From the NCBI RefSeq assembly GCF_000160115.1, contig NZ_GG665866.1:310001-374000 (forward strand): a stretch of 64,000 nucleotides of DNA, given 5' to 3'. This document shows positions 17,836 to 26,331 of the stretch, one piece after another. The notes under the pieces are model-generated. The model saw only the letters and a list, made by a program, of their open reading frames with translations, did no database searches and had not been told where the DNA came from. Position numbers and translations under genes: made by a program. The stretch comes from Shuttleworthella satelles DSM 14600 (lineage in GTDB: Bacteria; Bacillota; Clostridia; Lachnospirales; Lachnospiraceae). Numbering within the stretch: the first letter of the stretch is position 1; every line of letters starts with the position of its first letter.

Positions 17836-19278
17836 TCATCCTCCTAACATATGCAGATCCTGCAGCTTTGAAATCACCTGTCGATACGCTTCCTGAATTG
17901 ACCTTTTCTCCTCCTCGGTCGCGTATCCGAAGGCCCTGGCGCACGCCTCGATATCACAGCCTCTCGCCGCGATTTCACTCAATCGGAAGAAATTCTCATT
18001 GACCCGAAAGACCTTTGCCCTTCGAATCGAAAAGAGAATGTACTCCCTCTCTCCTGCCCTTTTCTCCATCAGAAAGCTGTCCTCATCCAGGATAAACTCT
18101 TTCGATTGACACAGATCCTTCTGATTCAGAGGAGTAACCACTCTGATATCATCCTCCGGCCTTAAGATCCTGGAATTGAAAATAAACTTCAGAGCCAGCA
18201 ATGACTTATACAGATAAGAAAATCTCATCTCGTTTGTCATCAGCTTGCAAAAGTCCTCCTGCGACAAGAATTCCGGAAGGGCGATGCATTTGCTGCAGCT
18301 TTCCCGGCTCCCGCAGTTTACGCAGTCCCTGTGATTCGCCGCCGCGGACTTGTCCCGCTTGATTCTGACGGATAGGCGAAAGAAGGGCTCCCCTGCCGTC
18401 CCGGCGCAATAGTCAGAAGTCAGACAGGGATACAGGCCGCTTCTTTTCACCCGCAGCCGCTGCATGGAATCCACCGAGCAATTGCTCGAATTACAGAAGC
18501 GGCACATGTCAATCATATCCGGCTTCCACATTCTGTTTTGCCTGACCAGGCCTGTCCTCGCGTATTCCCTCATATCCGCGAGAAAGGCATCCAAATCTTC
18601 TCTTCTGTAGATTCCCACATACGTGTTCATCTCAGCACCGTCCGGCGGCTCCCGATATTGGGCGTATCCGGTAAAAAGAAATCTCTTTTCACTCTCCCCT
18701 CCGTTCATCACGAGTCGACTGCAGCCCTCCTCTCTGATGATCTGTGTCGCATTTGACGCAAGATAACCGGTACGACTGACCCGGTTAAAATCCATACTGC
18801 CCGCCCCTCTGACAAAGAGATTGTGGTTCATACCGACGTAACCCGCGATCCCCTTCAAAAGATCCTCTGAGATATCTTCCATACAGATATGTTTTGTGAC
18901 CATATTTTCTCTCTGTGCCGACGGATAAAGACCCGTCAGGAAAAATCTGGTCCCTCTCCAAAGCGCGGAGTCATCATATTCCCTGTCCAGGCTTTCGATC
19001 GGATACATGTGTATCTTCAGGTCCGCGCATTCTGTGGATAAAATCACAGAAAAGTCCTTGACATAGCGGGTATTGGACGGATTCACCAGGATGCCGACAT
19101 GATTCATGTCATAGGCCCGAATTTCTTCAATCAGCTCATACACATTGGGTAAAAGCTCTATTTCCAGTACCTGTGCGCGATAGCTGTCTTGCAATTTCTC
19201 CCGGACCTCTTCTGTGTGGCGGTCTTTTCTGAGAGCGTAAAGACCATTTTCCTCCCTCACAAAATTAATAAGCAGCAT
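17836..19278 (-). CDS. Cysteine-rich protein of unknown family, RiPP operon
   Basis: A 480-residue soluble protein. Two cysteine groups stand out: MCRFCNSSNC near residue 260, and DCVNCGSRESCSKC near residue 320, followed by IALPEFLSQEDFC. The spacing resembles the SPASM/auxiliary iron-sulfur tail of peptide-modifying radical SAM enzymes, but there is no CxxxCxxC radical SAM motif anywhere in it. The first half looks alpha/beta. The start is the ATG at 19278, overlapping the M50 gene end by 14 bases; a TTG at 19287 is an alternative. A zinc- or Fe-S-binding maturation partner is the best inference. Confidence 0.7.
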   Translation of the reverse strand: MLLINFVREENGLYALRKDRHTEEVREKLQDSYRAQVLEIELLPNVYELIEEIRAYDMNHVGILVNPSNTRYVKDFSVILSTECADLKIHMYPIESLDREYDDSALWRGTRFFLTGLYPSAQRENMVTKHICMEDISEDLLKGIAGYVGMNHNLFVRGAGSMDFNRVSRTGYLASNATQIIREEGCSRLVMNGGESEKRFLFTGYAQYREPPDGAEMNTYVGIYRREDLDAFLADMREYARTGLVRQNRMWKPDMIDMCRFCNSSNCSVDSMQRLRVKRSGLYPCLTSDYCAGTAGEPFFRLSVRIKRDKSAAANHRDCVNCGSRESCSKCIALPEFLSQEDFCKLMTNEMRFSYLYKSLLALKFIFNSRILRPEDDIRVVTPLNQKDLCQSKEFILDEDSFLMEKRAGEREYILFSIRRAKVFRVNENFFRLSEIAARGCDIEACARAFGYATEEEKRSIQEAYRQVISKLQDLHMLGG

Positions 19279-20428
19279 TCTCTCCAATGTAATTCCTCGC
19301 TTTACTGTAATATCTGACACAAAAACTGCCCTCTCCGGCAAGAACGACAATCCATAATAAGATCCGGCCAATCTGCATGCCAGTGTCTGACAGCTTCAAT
19401 AATTCCAGGTAGGTCATCACGGCCCTGGCGAACAGATACCAGAGGCAGACGCTATAGGCCAGACAGGCAGCCCCATACAGGGCCAGAAGGCTCTTCTTCT
19501 TCTCTTGCAGCATGGAATAGGACCCATGTCTCAAGAGAAAGAGCATCGTGAGCGAGACCGATTTATCATACAAATAGTTGATCCCACTGATGTTTCGAAT
19601 CAACCAGTAACCGTCAAATTTAGCGAATGGAATCAGGTTTACGATGAAACTGCCCAGGTTGAAGGCTCCAAACATGAGCAGGCAGGACATAAGCCTCTCA
19701 GCTTTGGCAAAGGCCGGAATCAAACAGAGGGAGAAGAAAAAAAGCTCCAGATTCATCAGGACACCTGCCAGGGAGGTGACGATCCCATGCATTCTCTTAG
19801 AGCTCCGATAGATATCGCTCACATCGGAATAAAATGTCGGAAAGCCAAAGTAAAGCTTCAGCCCAAAGCGCCCGTACATTCCCGTAAATTTCCAACAGGC
19901 GGCGAGATGGCCTGTCTCATGAAAAATTCCGCTGATCAGATAAATCAGATACATCGCAATCACCGCAGACCATCGCGTCTCTGTAACGACTGTGGTGACC
20001 GCGCGCAGATAGACCGGATAAAAGAGCTTAACCATGGACAGCATCGCGACAAGAGAAAGAAAAAGCAGGGCCAGACCGCCCTTTGAAATAAAGCCCGCCC
20101 AAAAGCCGATCCATTTTTTACAGATCCTGCTGTTCCCAAAGCTCACAATCGAACAGTCAAACACATTCCTCTTTTCTCTTCTGACATCAGCGCTTTTTCC
20201 GATGAAACCAAACTGCTCAAACTTGGACTGCAGAAAGCGCTTTTCCTCCGGACGAAGAGAGGGCATCTCCTCTCCCGCCGGAACCGGAATCACTTCTTCT
20301 CCGATCAGATCATAGAGAAACCGCGTTTCCCTGCTGCCCAGTTTTACATACTTTCCCGTCCCGCAGTTCTTCACCATGAAACAGTCGTCTAACAAAGTAA
20401 AATCAAGCTTCTTATTTTTACTCAGCAT
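19265..20428 (-). CDS. M50-type membrane metalloprotease with N-terminal leader-binding-like domain (second copy)
   Basis: A 387-residue membrane protein. The zinc motif HETGH lies in the helix LISGIFHETGHLAACWK (about residue 170), and the third ligand region FAKFDGYWLIRNISG near residue 280 matches the LDG-type motif of site-2 proteases. About six membrane segments. The first 90 residues look like a small winged-helix domain (YVKLGSRETRFLYDLIG...) similar to PqqD-type RiPP recognition elements. It starts at an ATG overlapping the YcaO stop. Probable role: leader cleavage in or at the membrane. A related gene lies at 23627. Confidence 0.8.
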   Translation of the reverse strand: MLSKNKKLDFTLLDDCFMVKNCGTGKYVKLGSRETRFLYDLIGEEVIPVPAGEEMPSLRPEEKRFLQSKFEQFGFIGKSADVRREKRNVFDCSIVSFGNSRICKKWIGFWAGFISKGGLALLFLSLVAMLSMVKLFYPVYLRAVTTVVTETRWSAVIAMYLIYLISGIFHETGHLAACWKFTGMYGRFGLKLYFGFPTFYSDVSDIYRSSKRMHGIVTSLAGVLMNLELFFFSLCLIPAFAKAERLMSCLLMFGAFNLGSFIVNLIPFAKFDGYWLIRNISGINYLYDKSVSLTMLFLLRHGSYSMLQEKKKSLLALYGAACLAYSVCLWYLFARAVMTYLELLKLSDTGMQIGRILLWIVVLAGEGSFCVRYYSKARNYIGENAAY

Positions 20429-22269
20429 ATCCCCAGAGCCCTTATCTCTTCATTGCCCCTCTTGCGGCTTTTCTCCTGACTGCGGACATACTTCTCGGTC
20501 AATTCCAGAAGCATCTGATAGCTTCTTGTTCTGTAATCCCTGTCATAGCCGCGATACTGTTTTACCAGCGCCTGCTTCGCGTCCTTGAAATAATCATCCA
20601 GGCGGTTCACATACCGCTCGTCATATAGTTTTCGAAGACAGCTAATTACCTCTCTGTGGCTCATCACGTAAACCATTCCCTCCAGATATGACCTGACCGC
20701 CCTGAAATAGGTCATCTCGTCCTCAGAGATTTCTCTGTCCTCCAGAATTCGCAGGATCAGCTCCAAAAGCTGAAGGGCTCTCTCATAGTCCTCCTCGTAT
20801 ACATAGAGCATGGCCTTGAAATAGAGGAGATCGACACCATACTTTGAACCTGTACACGATTCCTCAAGATGATATCCCGCGAAATCCGTCAGCGTGTTGC
20901 TCTGCAGAGCATGCTGGTAATAGCTGATATCACTGATCAGATAGGAGACATTCTTCTCGTCGATCAGCTCGGGATGATAGACCAGCTTCTGCACGTGATA
21001 GCGCGTATTATCCGCCTCAAAATCATTTTTTGTCGCCACATTCATCTCTGAAAATCCCGGCACAATGATGTGATAGCTCGGAAAGCCAAGATAAGACGCG
21101 TCGTGAATGAGAAGATCATATCCCTCCTGTCTTATGATATTGACAGCGTAGGAAAGCATTTCCTGATTATCGGCTCTTGTAAAATCCCTTGGCTTTACAA
21201 AGGGATAGTCATAATCCTCTCCAAACAGTTGATAGGGATAGGCGGCATCCCCTGTCTTAAAGCTGTTCTGCAGGTTATTGACATTGCTCACATTGCTGTT
21301 GCTGAACAGGAGATAGGATTTCTTTGAAAATGTTTTCAGGTCAATCCCCTGGGTTGCCTCTGTAAAGAGACGTTCCATCGCGATGTGATAATCAGGATGC
21401 GATCCCATTTTCACACCGAACCAGCCGCTGTTTTTATCCGCGATCACCAAAACGCACACCGGATACCTGCCGCCCAGAGAGCCGTCCTTGATATAGATAT
21501 TAAAGTTTCTGTTCCTTTTTACCGTCTGGTACATCCTGTAAATATCTTCATATTTTCTGATGTAGGATTCGGGAATGTCCGGGAGACACAGCTGTTTCAT
21601 AATCAGTTCCTTTTGGACGCGCCTCTCGAAAATTTCTGACAACCCCTGCACCAGAGCCTCCTCGATCGTGTTTCCCGCGCACATTCCATTGCTCCCGTAG
21701 AACATGTTCTGCATGAAATACGGAATATACACGTCCTTTTTTTCACAGACAGAAAAATAGGGTACACAGAGAAAATCTCTTGTGCGATGCACATTATAAT
21801 CAAGCTTCTGATATCTTCTGAGCAATTCTGACTTATCGCACTGCCGCTCGTCGTCTGTTCTCGTTTGAAAAAAGAATCTGAGAAAGGCGTTTTCCTCCCG
21901 GATAAGCTCCTCCGCGGACAGGAAGCTCTCATCCGTGAAAATGTAATGGTCATTTTTCTTCTCGTGAAGGACATTGTTAAAAGTCGCGTTCGCTGCCATC
22001 TTGTTATTTTGAAGGCGCTCTATAAATTCAGCATAGGCACTCGCTCTCGCGAATTCCTTCGACATCCCCTTCCCATTACTGCCTGCGGATGAATCCTTAA
22101 GAGAGAGTCTCAGAGAGCAGGTGTTGATCTCCTGATTCTCCAGAACCGATTCCCGGGTCTCTATCTTGAGCTCAGACAAAATACCCCGGATCCGCTGAAT
22201 TGTCATATCCGGCGTGGTGTCCTTGTGTTTGGACGCGCTCAATTCTCTTAAATTTTGGTCTTGACTCAT
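20422..22269 (-). CDS. YcaO-domain protein
   Basis: A 615-residue member of the YcaO superfamily, which uses ATP to activate peptide amide oxygens (azolines, thioamides, amidines). Diagnostic patterns: GNGKGMSKEFARASAYAEFI then ERLQNN, and GNTIEEALVQGLSEIFERRV, holding the acidic ATP/Mg residues. The last 160 residues form a helical, TPR-like extension (YFKAMLYVYEEDYERALQLL) not found in most YcaO proteins. The ATG at 22269 overlaps the ThiF stop as ATGA, so the two should be coupled. The C-terminus lacks the proline-rich end seen in many azoline-forming YcaOs. Confidence 0.88.
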   Translation of the reverse strand: MSQDQNLRELSASKHKDTTPDMTIQRIRGILSELKIETRESVLENQEINTCSLRLSLKDSSAGSNGKGMSKEFARASAYAEFIERLQNNKMAANATFNNVLHEKKNDHYIFTDESFLSAEELIREENAFLRFFFQTRTDDERQCDKSELLRRYQKLDYNVHRTRDFLCVPYFSVCEKKDVYIPYFMQNMFYGSNGMCAGNTIEEALVQGLSEIFERRVQKELIMKQLCLPDIPESYIRKYEDIYRMYQTVKRNRNFNIYIKDGSLGGRYPVCVLVIADKNSGWFGVKMGSHPDYHIAMERLFTEATQGIDLKTFSKKSYLLFSNSNVSNVNNLQNSFKTGDAAYPYQLFGEDYDYPFVKPRDFTRADNQEMLSYAVNIIRQEGYDLLIHDASYLGFPSYHIIVPGFSEMNVATKNDFEADNTRYHVQKLVYHPELIDEKNVSYLISDISYYQHALQSNTLTDFAGYHLEESCTGSKYGVDLLYFKAMLYVYEEDYERALQLLELILRILEDREISEDEMTYFRAVRSYLEGMVYVMSHREVISCLRKLYDERYVNRLDDYFKDAKQALVKQYRGYDRDYRTRSYQMLLELTEKYVRSQEKSRKRGNEEIRALGIC

Positions 22270-23606
22270 TCTCCATTCCCCCTTCCTCTCATGTAGCGGA
22301 TAATCCTTTTTTTGCCATTCCACACCAACATTTCTACGGCGGTAAACAGCAGGAGCAAGACGCTTACCACTGTAATAACCGTTGTAAACTGGACCAGCAG
22401 GTCTCCGGGATGATTCATTGGTTCATGACGCGCGACCGTCTGATTGAAGTAATTCATCCCAATGCAAAATAAAGAGAAGACATTGGCGCAGAGCAGGGCA
22501 GACCTTTCCTCCTCACTGATGAGGGCTGAGGCGATGAGCGCATAGAGAAGCGTCAGGGCCAGCGCGGCTCCGCCCGTATGCAAAAAGATGCTTCCAATCC
22601 AGTAAATAAAAACCAGAATCAACAGATTGCGAAAAATATCTCCCCTTCCTCTTGCGCTCTTGGCGTCATAGAGGTCTGTCGTTATCACGTTTTTGATATT
22701 GGAGATATTCTCTGACTCTATGATTCGGTTCTTATAATTCAAATTTCCATATCCTGTCAGGAGCTTAAAGACCTCCTCCGACAGACCCGCTGCCATTTCC
22801 ATCAGCTCAAAGCTCAGTGACGGGGCAATGCCGCCGACTTTTTCCATGTCCGGATCAATATAGAAAAAATCACTGAATCTCGCTGTCCCCCTGCCCAGAT
22901 AGGTCGGGCCGAGAAGCTGCCTGGTTCCGTTCATAATTCCACACACATAAGGACAGTTTAATTTCTCACAGGCCTCATCCAGCCATCTGGATATGTATAT
23001 CGGCGAGTCAAAGGACTTTACAACCACATCCGGTCTTGTATTGACAAGCAGGTCCTCCAGGGCTTCTTTACAATCCACCCTTTGATGGATCGGATAGATT
23101 TTTGTATTCGGATTTATTTTTTTCAGCTTGCTCCCAAGGACTTCTTCCTTTGATTTTCCGATATCGTCCGTGTCGTACAGGAGCTGACGGTTCAAATTGC
23201 TCTCCTCAACCACATCGCTGTCCACAAGGAAAACATGACCAATCCCCAGGGCCGCCATGTTCCAAGCAACATGACTTCCGATTCCTCCACAGCCCAGAAT
23301 CAGAACTCTGGCACTCTCTAATTTATTCCTGCACCCGTCCATATGCAGAAAGTACTCAAAGGATGACTCCCTGGAATACCGGCCACAGGCCTGAATCGGA
23401 AAGGGAAGCAATATCTGCACTTTTTTCCACTTGTCGATTTGCTCCTTCCCATAGCTGCGGACCAATTCCTCCTCGTCAATTCCCTCCTCTCTCCTCAGAT
23501 CATCGATTTGCTCTCTCGGATAAAAGGTCTTGTCGACATAGGGAAAATAAACTTCATCGGAAGCATTCATGATGATTGGCTGATATCGGTTTAAGTAGAG
23601 TTTCAT
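22266..23606 (-). CDS. ThiF/E1-like protein with C-terminal membrane domain
   Basis: A 446-residue protein. Residues about 85-300 are an E1-like adenylate fold: VLILGCGGIGSHVAWNMA, the acidic FLVDSDVVEESNLNRQLLY motif, and SFDSPIYISRWLDEAC. The first 80 residues may present a leader-binding domain. After residue 340 come about four membrane helices, unusual for the family. No catalytic CxxC zinc pairs of MoeB type are seen. With the coupled YcaO gene it parallels the cyclodehydratase pair of TOMM pathways, where the E1-like part delivers the peptide. The ATG at 23606 follows AGGG by five bases. Confidence 0.85.
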   Translation of the reverse strand: MKLYLNRYQPIIMNASDEVYFPYVDKTFYPREQIDDLRREEGIDEEELVRSYGKEQIDKWKKVQILLPFPIQACGRYSRESSFEYFLHMDGCRNKLESARVLILGCGGIGSHVAWNMAALGIGHVFLVDSDVVEESNLNRQLLYDTDDIGKSKEEVLGSKLKKINPNTKIYPIHQRVDCKEALEDLLVNTRPDVVVKSFDSPIYISRWLDEACEKLNCPYVCGIMNGTRQLLGPTYLGRGTARFSDFFYIDPDMEKVGGIAPSLSFELMEMAAGLSEEVFKLLTGYGNLNYKNRIIESENISNIKNVITTDLYDAKSARGRGDIFRNLLILVFIYWIGSIFLHTGGAALALTLLYALIASALISEEERSALLCANVFSLFCIGMNYFNQTVARHEPMNHPGDLLVQFTTVITVVSVLLLLFTAVEMLVWNGKKRIIRYMRGRGNGE

Positions 23607-23626
23607 ACATGCCCTCATCTGAGAAA

Positions 23627-24712
23627 TCAAGGTATCAGTACCGCGATCGCGGAAAGCGCCATCATCGGAATATACAGCGTGCATAAGAGACCGTAGATAC
23701 AGAAAAATACTCTCTCCTCCTCCGCGATATTCATCTGTCTCACCTTGACGCCCGCTTTCATTCTGCTGATTGCGCGGTCATCCCTGCGTATCCATTTCAT
23801 GAAAAAAGTCCCGAAGAATTGGGTGACCTCTTCAAGACTCCTCTCATACAGGTGAGGAATCCCCAGAAGGTCCTGCAGGACAAAGTATCCGTCCAGTTTG
23901 AAGAAAACGACCAGGTTTGCGGCTGCTAAAAGGATATTGAGCATGGCATTGACCAGGAGAATCGATCTTCCCGCGCCTGTCAGAAATCTCCCGGCAATAA
24001 GCGACAGACCTCCCAATAAGCAGTTCATCAGAACTCCCGCAAACAAGCACTTCATTCGGTCTCTTCGCCTTGGCAGTAATCTCGAAAAGCTGATGTTCGT
24101 ATAGGCTACGGGATAGAGCCCGTAGATCATCAGCCCAAGATCCGGAACAGAGACTCCAAGATTCCTGGTGACGGTCAGGTGAGCGAACTCATGCAGCACA
24201 GTGATCAGAAAAAACAGTATGAAATAGAAGTAAAAGGGGCATTGAAGATACAGGGTCGGCTGTAAAATCGCCTCCCTGTCGTCTCTCCACATCCATAGAC
24301 CAAGGCCTAAAACCGGCAGAGACGTGTAGAGAAAGATAAAACTCAGTATCTTCAGCCGCCATGATTTGGTCTGTGCGAAAGAATTTCCACTGATCAGCTT
24401 TAACTTATATCGAAGGAATCCGACGCGAAAAAAGCGCCTGTTTTTCCTTTCCATAGCGCCTTCTGGAATCAGCACTCCCATATTCAGGAAAATCTCTGTC
24501 AGTCTGTCGATCTGTTCCTCGGAAAAGTCCGGACAGCTTCTGACGATATCCTCGCGGGTTTGATTCTCTTCAATTCCCCTGATCAGCTGGAACTCTTTTT
24601 CTCCTATGACATAGTTTTTCTGTTTTGCCTCTACATATACAGAATATCTGCCCTGGCCAATCTCCATAATATTCAGGCCGCGCGAAAGTCTATATCTTTT
24701 CTCTTCACTCAT
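23627..24712 (-). CDS. M50-type membrane metalloprotease with N-terminal leader-binding-like domain (first copy)
   Basis: A 361-residue membrane protein with the zinc site HEFAH inside LITVLHEFAHLTVTRNLGV (about residue 165) and the third-ligand region FFKLDGYFVLQDLLGIP (about 270). The first 95 residues contain NYVIGEKEFQLIRGIEENQT and a recognition-like helix, matching the pattern of small PqqD-like leader-binding domains. Six or so membrane segments. It has almost no ribosome site, so it may be made at low level relative to the peptides upstream. First enzyme gene after the hairpin. Proposed role: membrane cleavage of leader from peptide. Confidence 0.82.
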   Translation of the reverse strand: MSEEKRYRLSRGLNIMEIGQGRYSVYVEAKQKNYVIGEKEFQLIRGIEENQTREDIVRSCPDFSEEQIDRLTEIFLNMGVLIPEGAMERKNRRFFRVGFLRYKLKLISGNSFAQTKSWRLKILSFIFLYTSLPVLGLGLWMWRDDREAILQPTLYLQCPFYFYFILFFLITVLHEFAHLTVTRNLGVSVPDLGLMIYGLYPVAYTNISFSRLLPRRRDRMKCLFAGVLMNCLLGGLSLIAGRFLTGAGRSILLVNAMLNILLAAANLVVFFKLDGYFVLQDLLGIPHLYERSLEEVTQFFGTFFMKWIRRDDRAISRMKAGVKVRQMNIAEEERVFFCIYGLLCTLYIPMMALSAIAVLIP

Positions 24713-24727
24713 ATTGTTTCATAAAAG

Positions 24728-24775
24728 GGGGCTGTGAAAAGCGAAAGCAAATGCCCTTCGTCACTTCACAGCCCC
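24728..24775 (-). terminator. Attenuator-like hairpin between precursor genes and enzyme genes
   Basis: On the minus strand a perfect 11-bp stem GGGGCTGTGAA / TTCACAGCCCC encloses a 26-base loop and is followed by CTTTTAT. It lies just after the third peptide gene and just before the protease gene. A leaky terminator here would make peptide message more abundant than enzyme message, as known in several bacteriocin operons. It may also be a 3' stabiliser. Confidence 0.7.
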
Positions 24776-24816
24776 GCAACTTCATTCAATCATTCACAGC
24801 TGAGGGTTTCAGGTCT

Positions 24817-24930
24817 TCAGGTCGCAGCCATAAGGACACCGCCGACAACAATCACTCCATAGCAATAGCCTTCCCAGAAGTCATCCATCATCTGCTCTTC
24901 TGATTCCATTTCTTCGATAAGAAGATTCAT
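24817..24930 (-). CDS. Candidate precursor peptide C
   Basis: A 37-residue peptide behind AAAGGAGGG. The first half, MNLLIEEMESEEQMM, is acidic and leader-like and matches peptide B. The rest, DDFWEGYCYGVIVVGG then VLMAAT, is hydrophobic with one Cys and one Thr. Spacing to peptide B is 17 bases. It lies directly before the attenuator hairpin. Proposed substrate of the YcaO/ThiF pair and proteases. Confidence 0.8.
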   Translation of the reverse strand: MNLLIEEMESEEQMMDDFWEGYCYGVIVVGGVLMAAT

Positions 24931-24947
24931 GTGTCCCTCCTTTCCGG

Positions 24948-25064
24948 TCAGGTGAATGTAACAATCACGCCGATCGTTACACCTACAGCTGATGCAACCA
25001 GATAGAAGTCCTGATTTGACATCATCTGCTCCACATCTTCCATTTCTTCAAGCTGCAGTTTCAT
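24948..25064 (-). CDS. Candidate precursor peptide B
   Basis: A 38-residue peptide behind GAAAGGAAAG. Leader-like start MKLQLEEMEDVEQMM, then a hydrophobic core with Ser and three Thr (DFYLVASAVGVTIGVIVTFT). The leader shares EEME.xEQMM with peptide C, while cores differ, the hallmark of RiPP precursors with a common processing machinery. Confidence 0.8.
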   Translation of the reverse strand: MKLQLEEMEDVEQMMSNQDFYLVASAVGVTIGVIVTFT

Positions 25065-25089
25065 AGTCTTTCCTTTCGAATCGCCGAAA

Positions 25090-25230
25090 TTAACATGCCA
25101 AATATGCTGCACCTGCAACAACTGCAATCGATGCCCCGCCTGCCGCAAAGCCGGCAACAGCTCTGCCGCTTACAGGAGCCTCAAGTGACTCAACTTCTTC
25201 AATTGCGAATTCTTTCATCATTGCTTCCAT
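25090..25230 (-). CDS. Candidate precursor peptide A
   Basis: A 46-residue peptide with the strongest ribosome site of the three (AAAGGAGGAG). Its start lies inside the end of the methyltransferase gene (13-base overlap). FAIEEVESLE parallels LLIEEMESEE of peptide C. The C-terminal half (APVSGRAVAGFAAGGASI then AVVAGAAYLAC) is rich in Gly and Ala, holds two Ser and ends in Cys. A membrane-active or further modified peptide is likely. Confidence 0.78.
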   Translation of the reverse strand: MEAMMKEFAIEEVESLEAPVSGRAVAGFAAGGASIAVVAGAAYLAC

Positions 25231-26033
25231 GGCGTCTCCTCCTTTCTCTTTAGAATTACGAGCTTCATCCTTTCACTGCCGTCAGCAAAACTCTCTTTCC
25301 CGGCGATTTGGAAATTTGTTCTGCCAATCAGCCGCTGAAGCTCGTCCTCCAGTATCATTTTTTTATTTGATACAGCCGAATACAGTTGTAAACGGCCAAT
25401 GGAGTCTTTTTTGATGGACAAAAACTGTCCATATGCCCGACCCAGCATCCGATCGATCCTCTCATAGCTGAAACAGATCTGATCATCCAGGACAATAGGT
25501 CTGATCCGTGGCTCTGACAGCTGCTCGTAGTCTCTGATATCGAAGGCGAAGCACCCTCTCTCTGTCAAAAGACCTTCCAGCCTGCCAAAGAGCTCTGCCG
25601 TCTTCTTTGGGTCATCCATGAGAATACAGAGCGTTATGGCAGGCAGAAAAATAAAATCAAACTGCTCTTTTAAGTCCAGGGAAAAAACATCCTGCCTGAG
25701 CACATGGATTTTTTTGGCAATTGGGGCGGGCAGCCTCTTCTTCTTGTCCTCCAGAATCGAGAGCATGTCCTCCGACACATCTATGCCGGTAATATCAAAG
25801 CCATTTTGAGCAAACGGAATCGTCATTCTCCCATTTCCGCAGCACAGCTCTAAAACCTTATTCCCACTCTCCATTGCCAGGGAAAGGAATAGAGAAAGCT
25901 CCTCCTCCCCTGCCTGAAAGGTGTCATAGATCTCTGCAAAGGGCTGCGAATACGGGTCCGACGGAATGATGACATCGGAAAACTTTCTCTGAATTTCGTC
26001 AAAAAAATGATCCTCTCTCATAGCTGTCACCAT
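25218..26033 (-). CDS. Class I SAM-dependent methyltransferase
   Basis: A 271-residue methyltransferase. The AdoMet loop is VLELCCGNGRMTIPFAQNGF, followed by the acidic strand end ITGIDVSEDML and the post-II motif DFIFLPAITLCILMDDP. It is the first gene of the long peptide operon and overlaps peptide A. Target may be the peptide N-terminus, C-terminus or a side chain. A start at 26021 is also possible; neither has a strong ribosome site. Between it and glnS (26034-26331) only a terminator is evident; a weak -10 (TATGAT) lies near 26060 on the minus strand. Confidence 0.88.
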   Translation of the reverse strand: MVTAMREDHFFDEIQRKFSDVIIPSDPYSQPFAEIYDTFQAGEEELSLFLSLAMESGNKVLELCCGNGRMTIPFAQNGFDITGIDVSEDMLSILEDKKKRLPAPIAKKIHVLRQDVFSLDLKEQFDFIFLPAITLCILMDDPKKTAELFGRLEGLLTERGCFAFDIRDYEQLSEPRIRPIVLDDQICFSYERIDRMLGRAYGQFLSIKKDSIGRLQLYSAVSNKKMILEDELQRLIGRTNFQIAGKESFADGSERMKLVILKRKEETPWKQ

Positions 26034-26203
26034 TTCATCTGCTTCTCTGTCTGCTGATTCCTATCATAAACACTTTGATTTCCTTGAAAAGACGCACAAA
26101 GCCCACCGTCAGGGAAAGAGGATGAACGTTGGAATATAGATGATCGCTTCAATAAAGATGAACATATAAATCAAAAAGTAAATCAAAAAACGTCCAATAA
26201 AAA

Positions 26204-26233
26204 AGACATCCGAGTTTCTCAACTCAGATGTCT
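26204..26233 (-). terminator. Terminator after glnS
   Basis: A 12-bp stem with one C/A mismatch (26204-26216 with 26221-26233), loop TCTC, followed on the minus strand by CTTTTTTATTGG. It separates glnS from the peptide operon. Confidence 0.75.
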
Positions 26234-26331
26234 CTTGCCGTGTTTTATATTTCCTTTTTCTGCTTTCCTTTCAGAAGCCTGTCTCTCCCATCCTTAAGCT
26301 TCTGTTTCTCAGCTCTTTCAGCCCCTGTAAG

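Noticed and set aside
26110-26250. Minus-strand hydrophobic open frame between the methyltransferase and glnS (IGRFLIYFLIYMFIF-like)
   Set aside because: No ATG, GTG or TTG with a ribosome site, and it runs through the glnS terminator hairpin. AT-rich DNA easily gives such a sequence.
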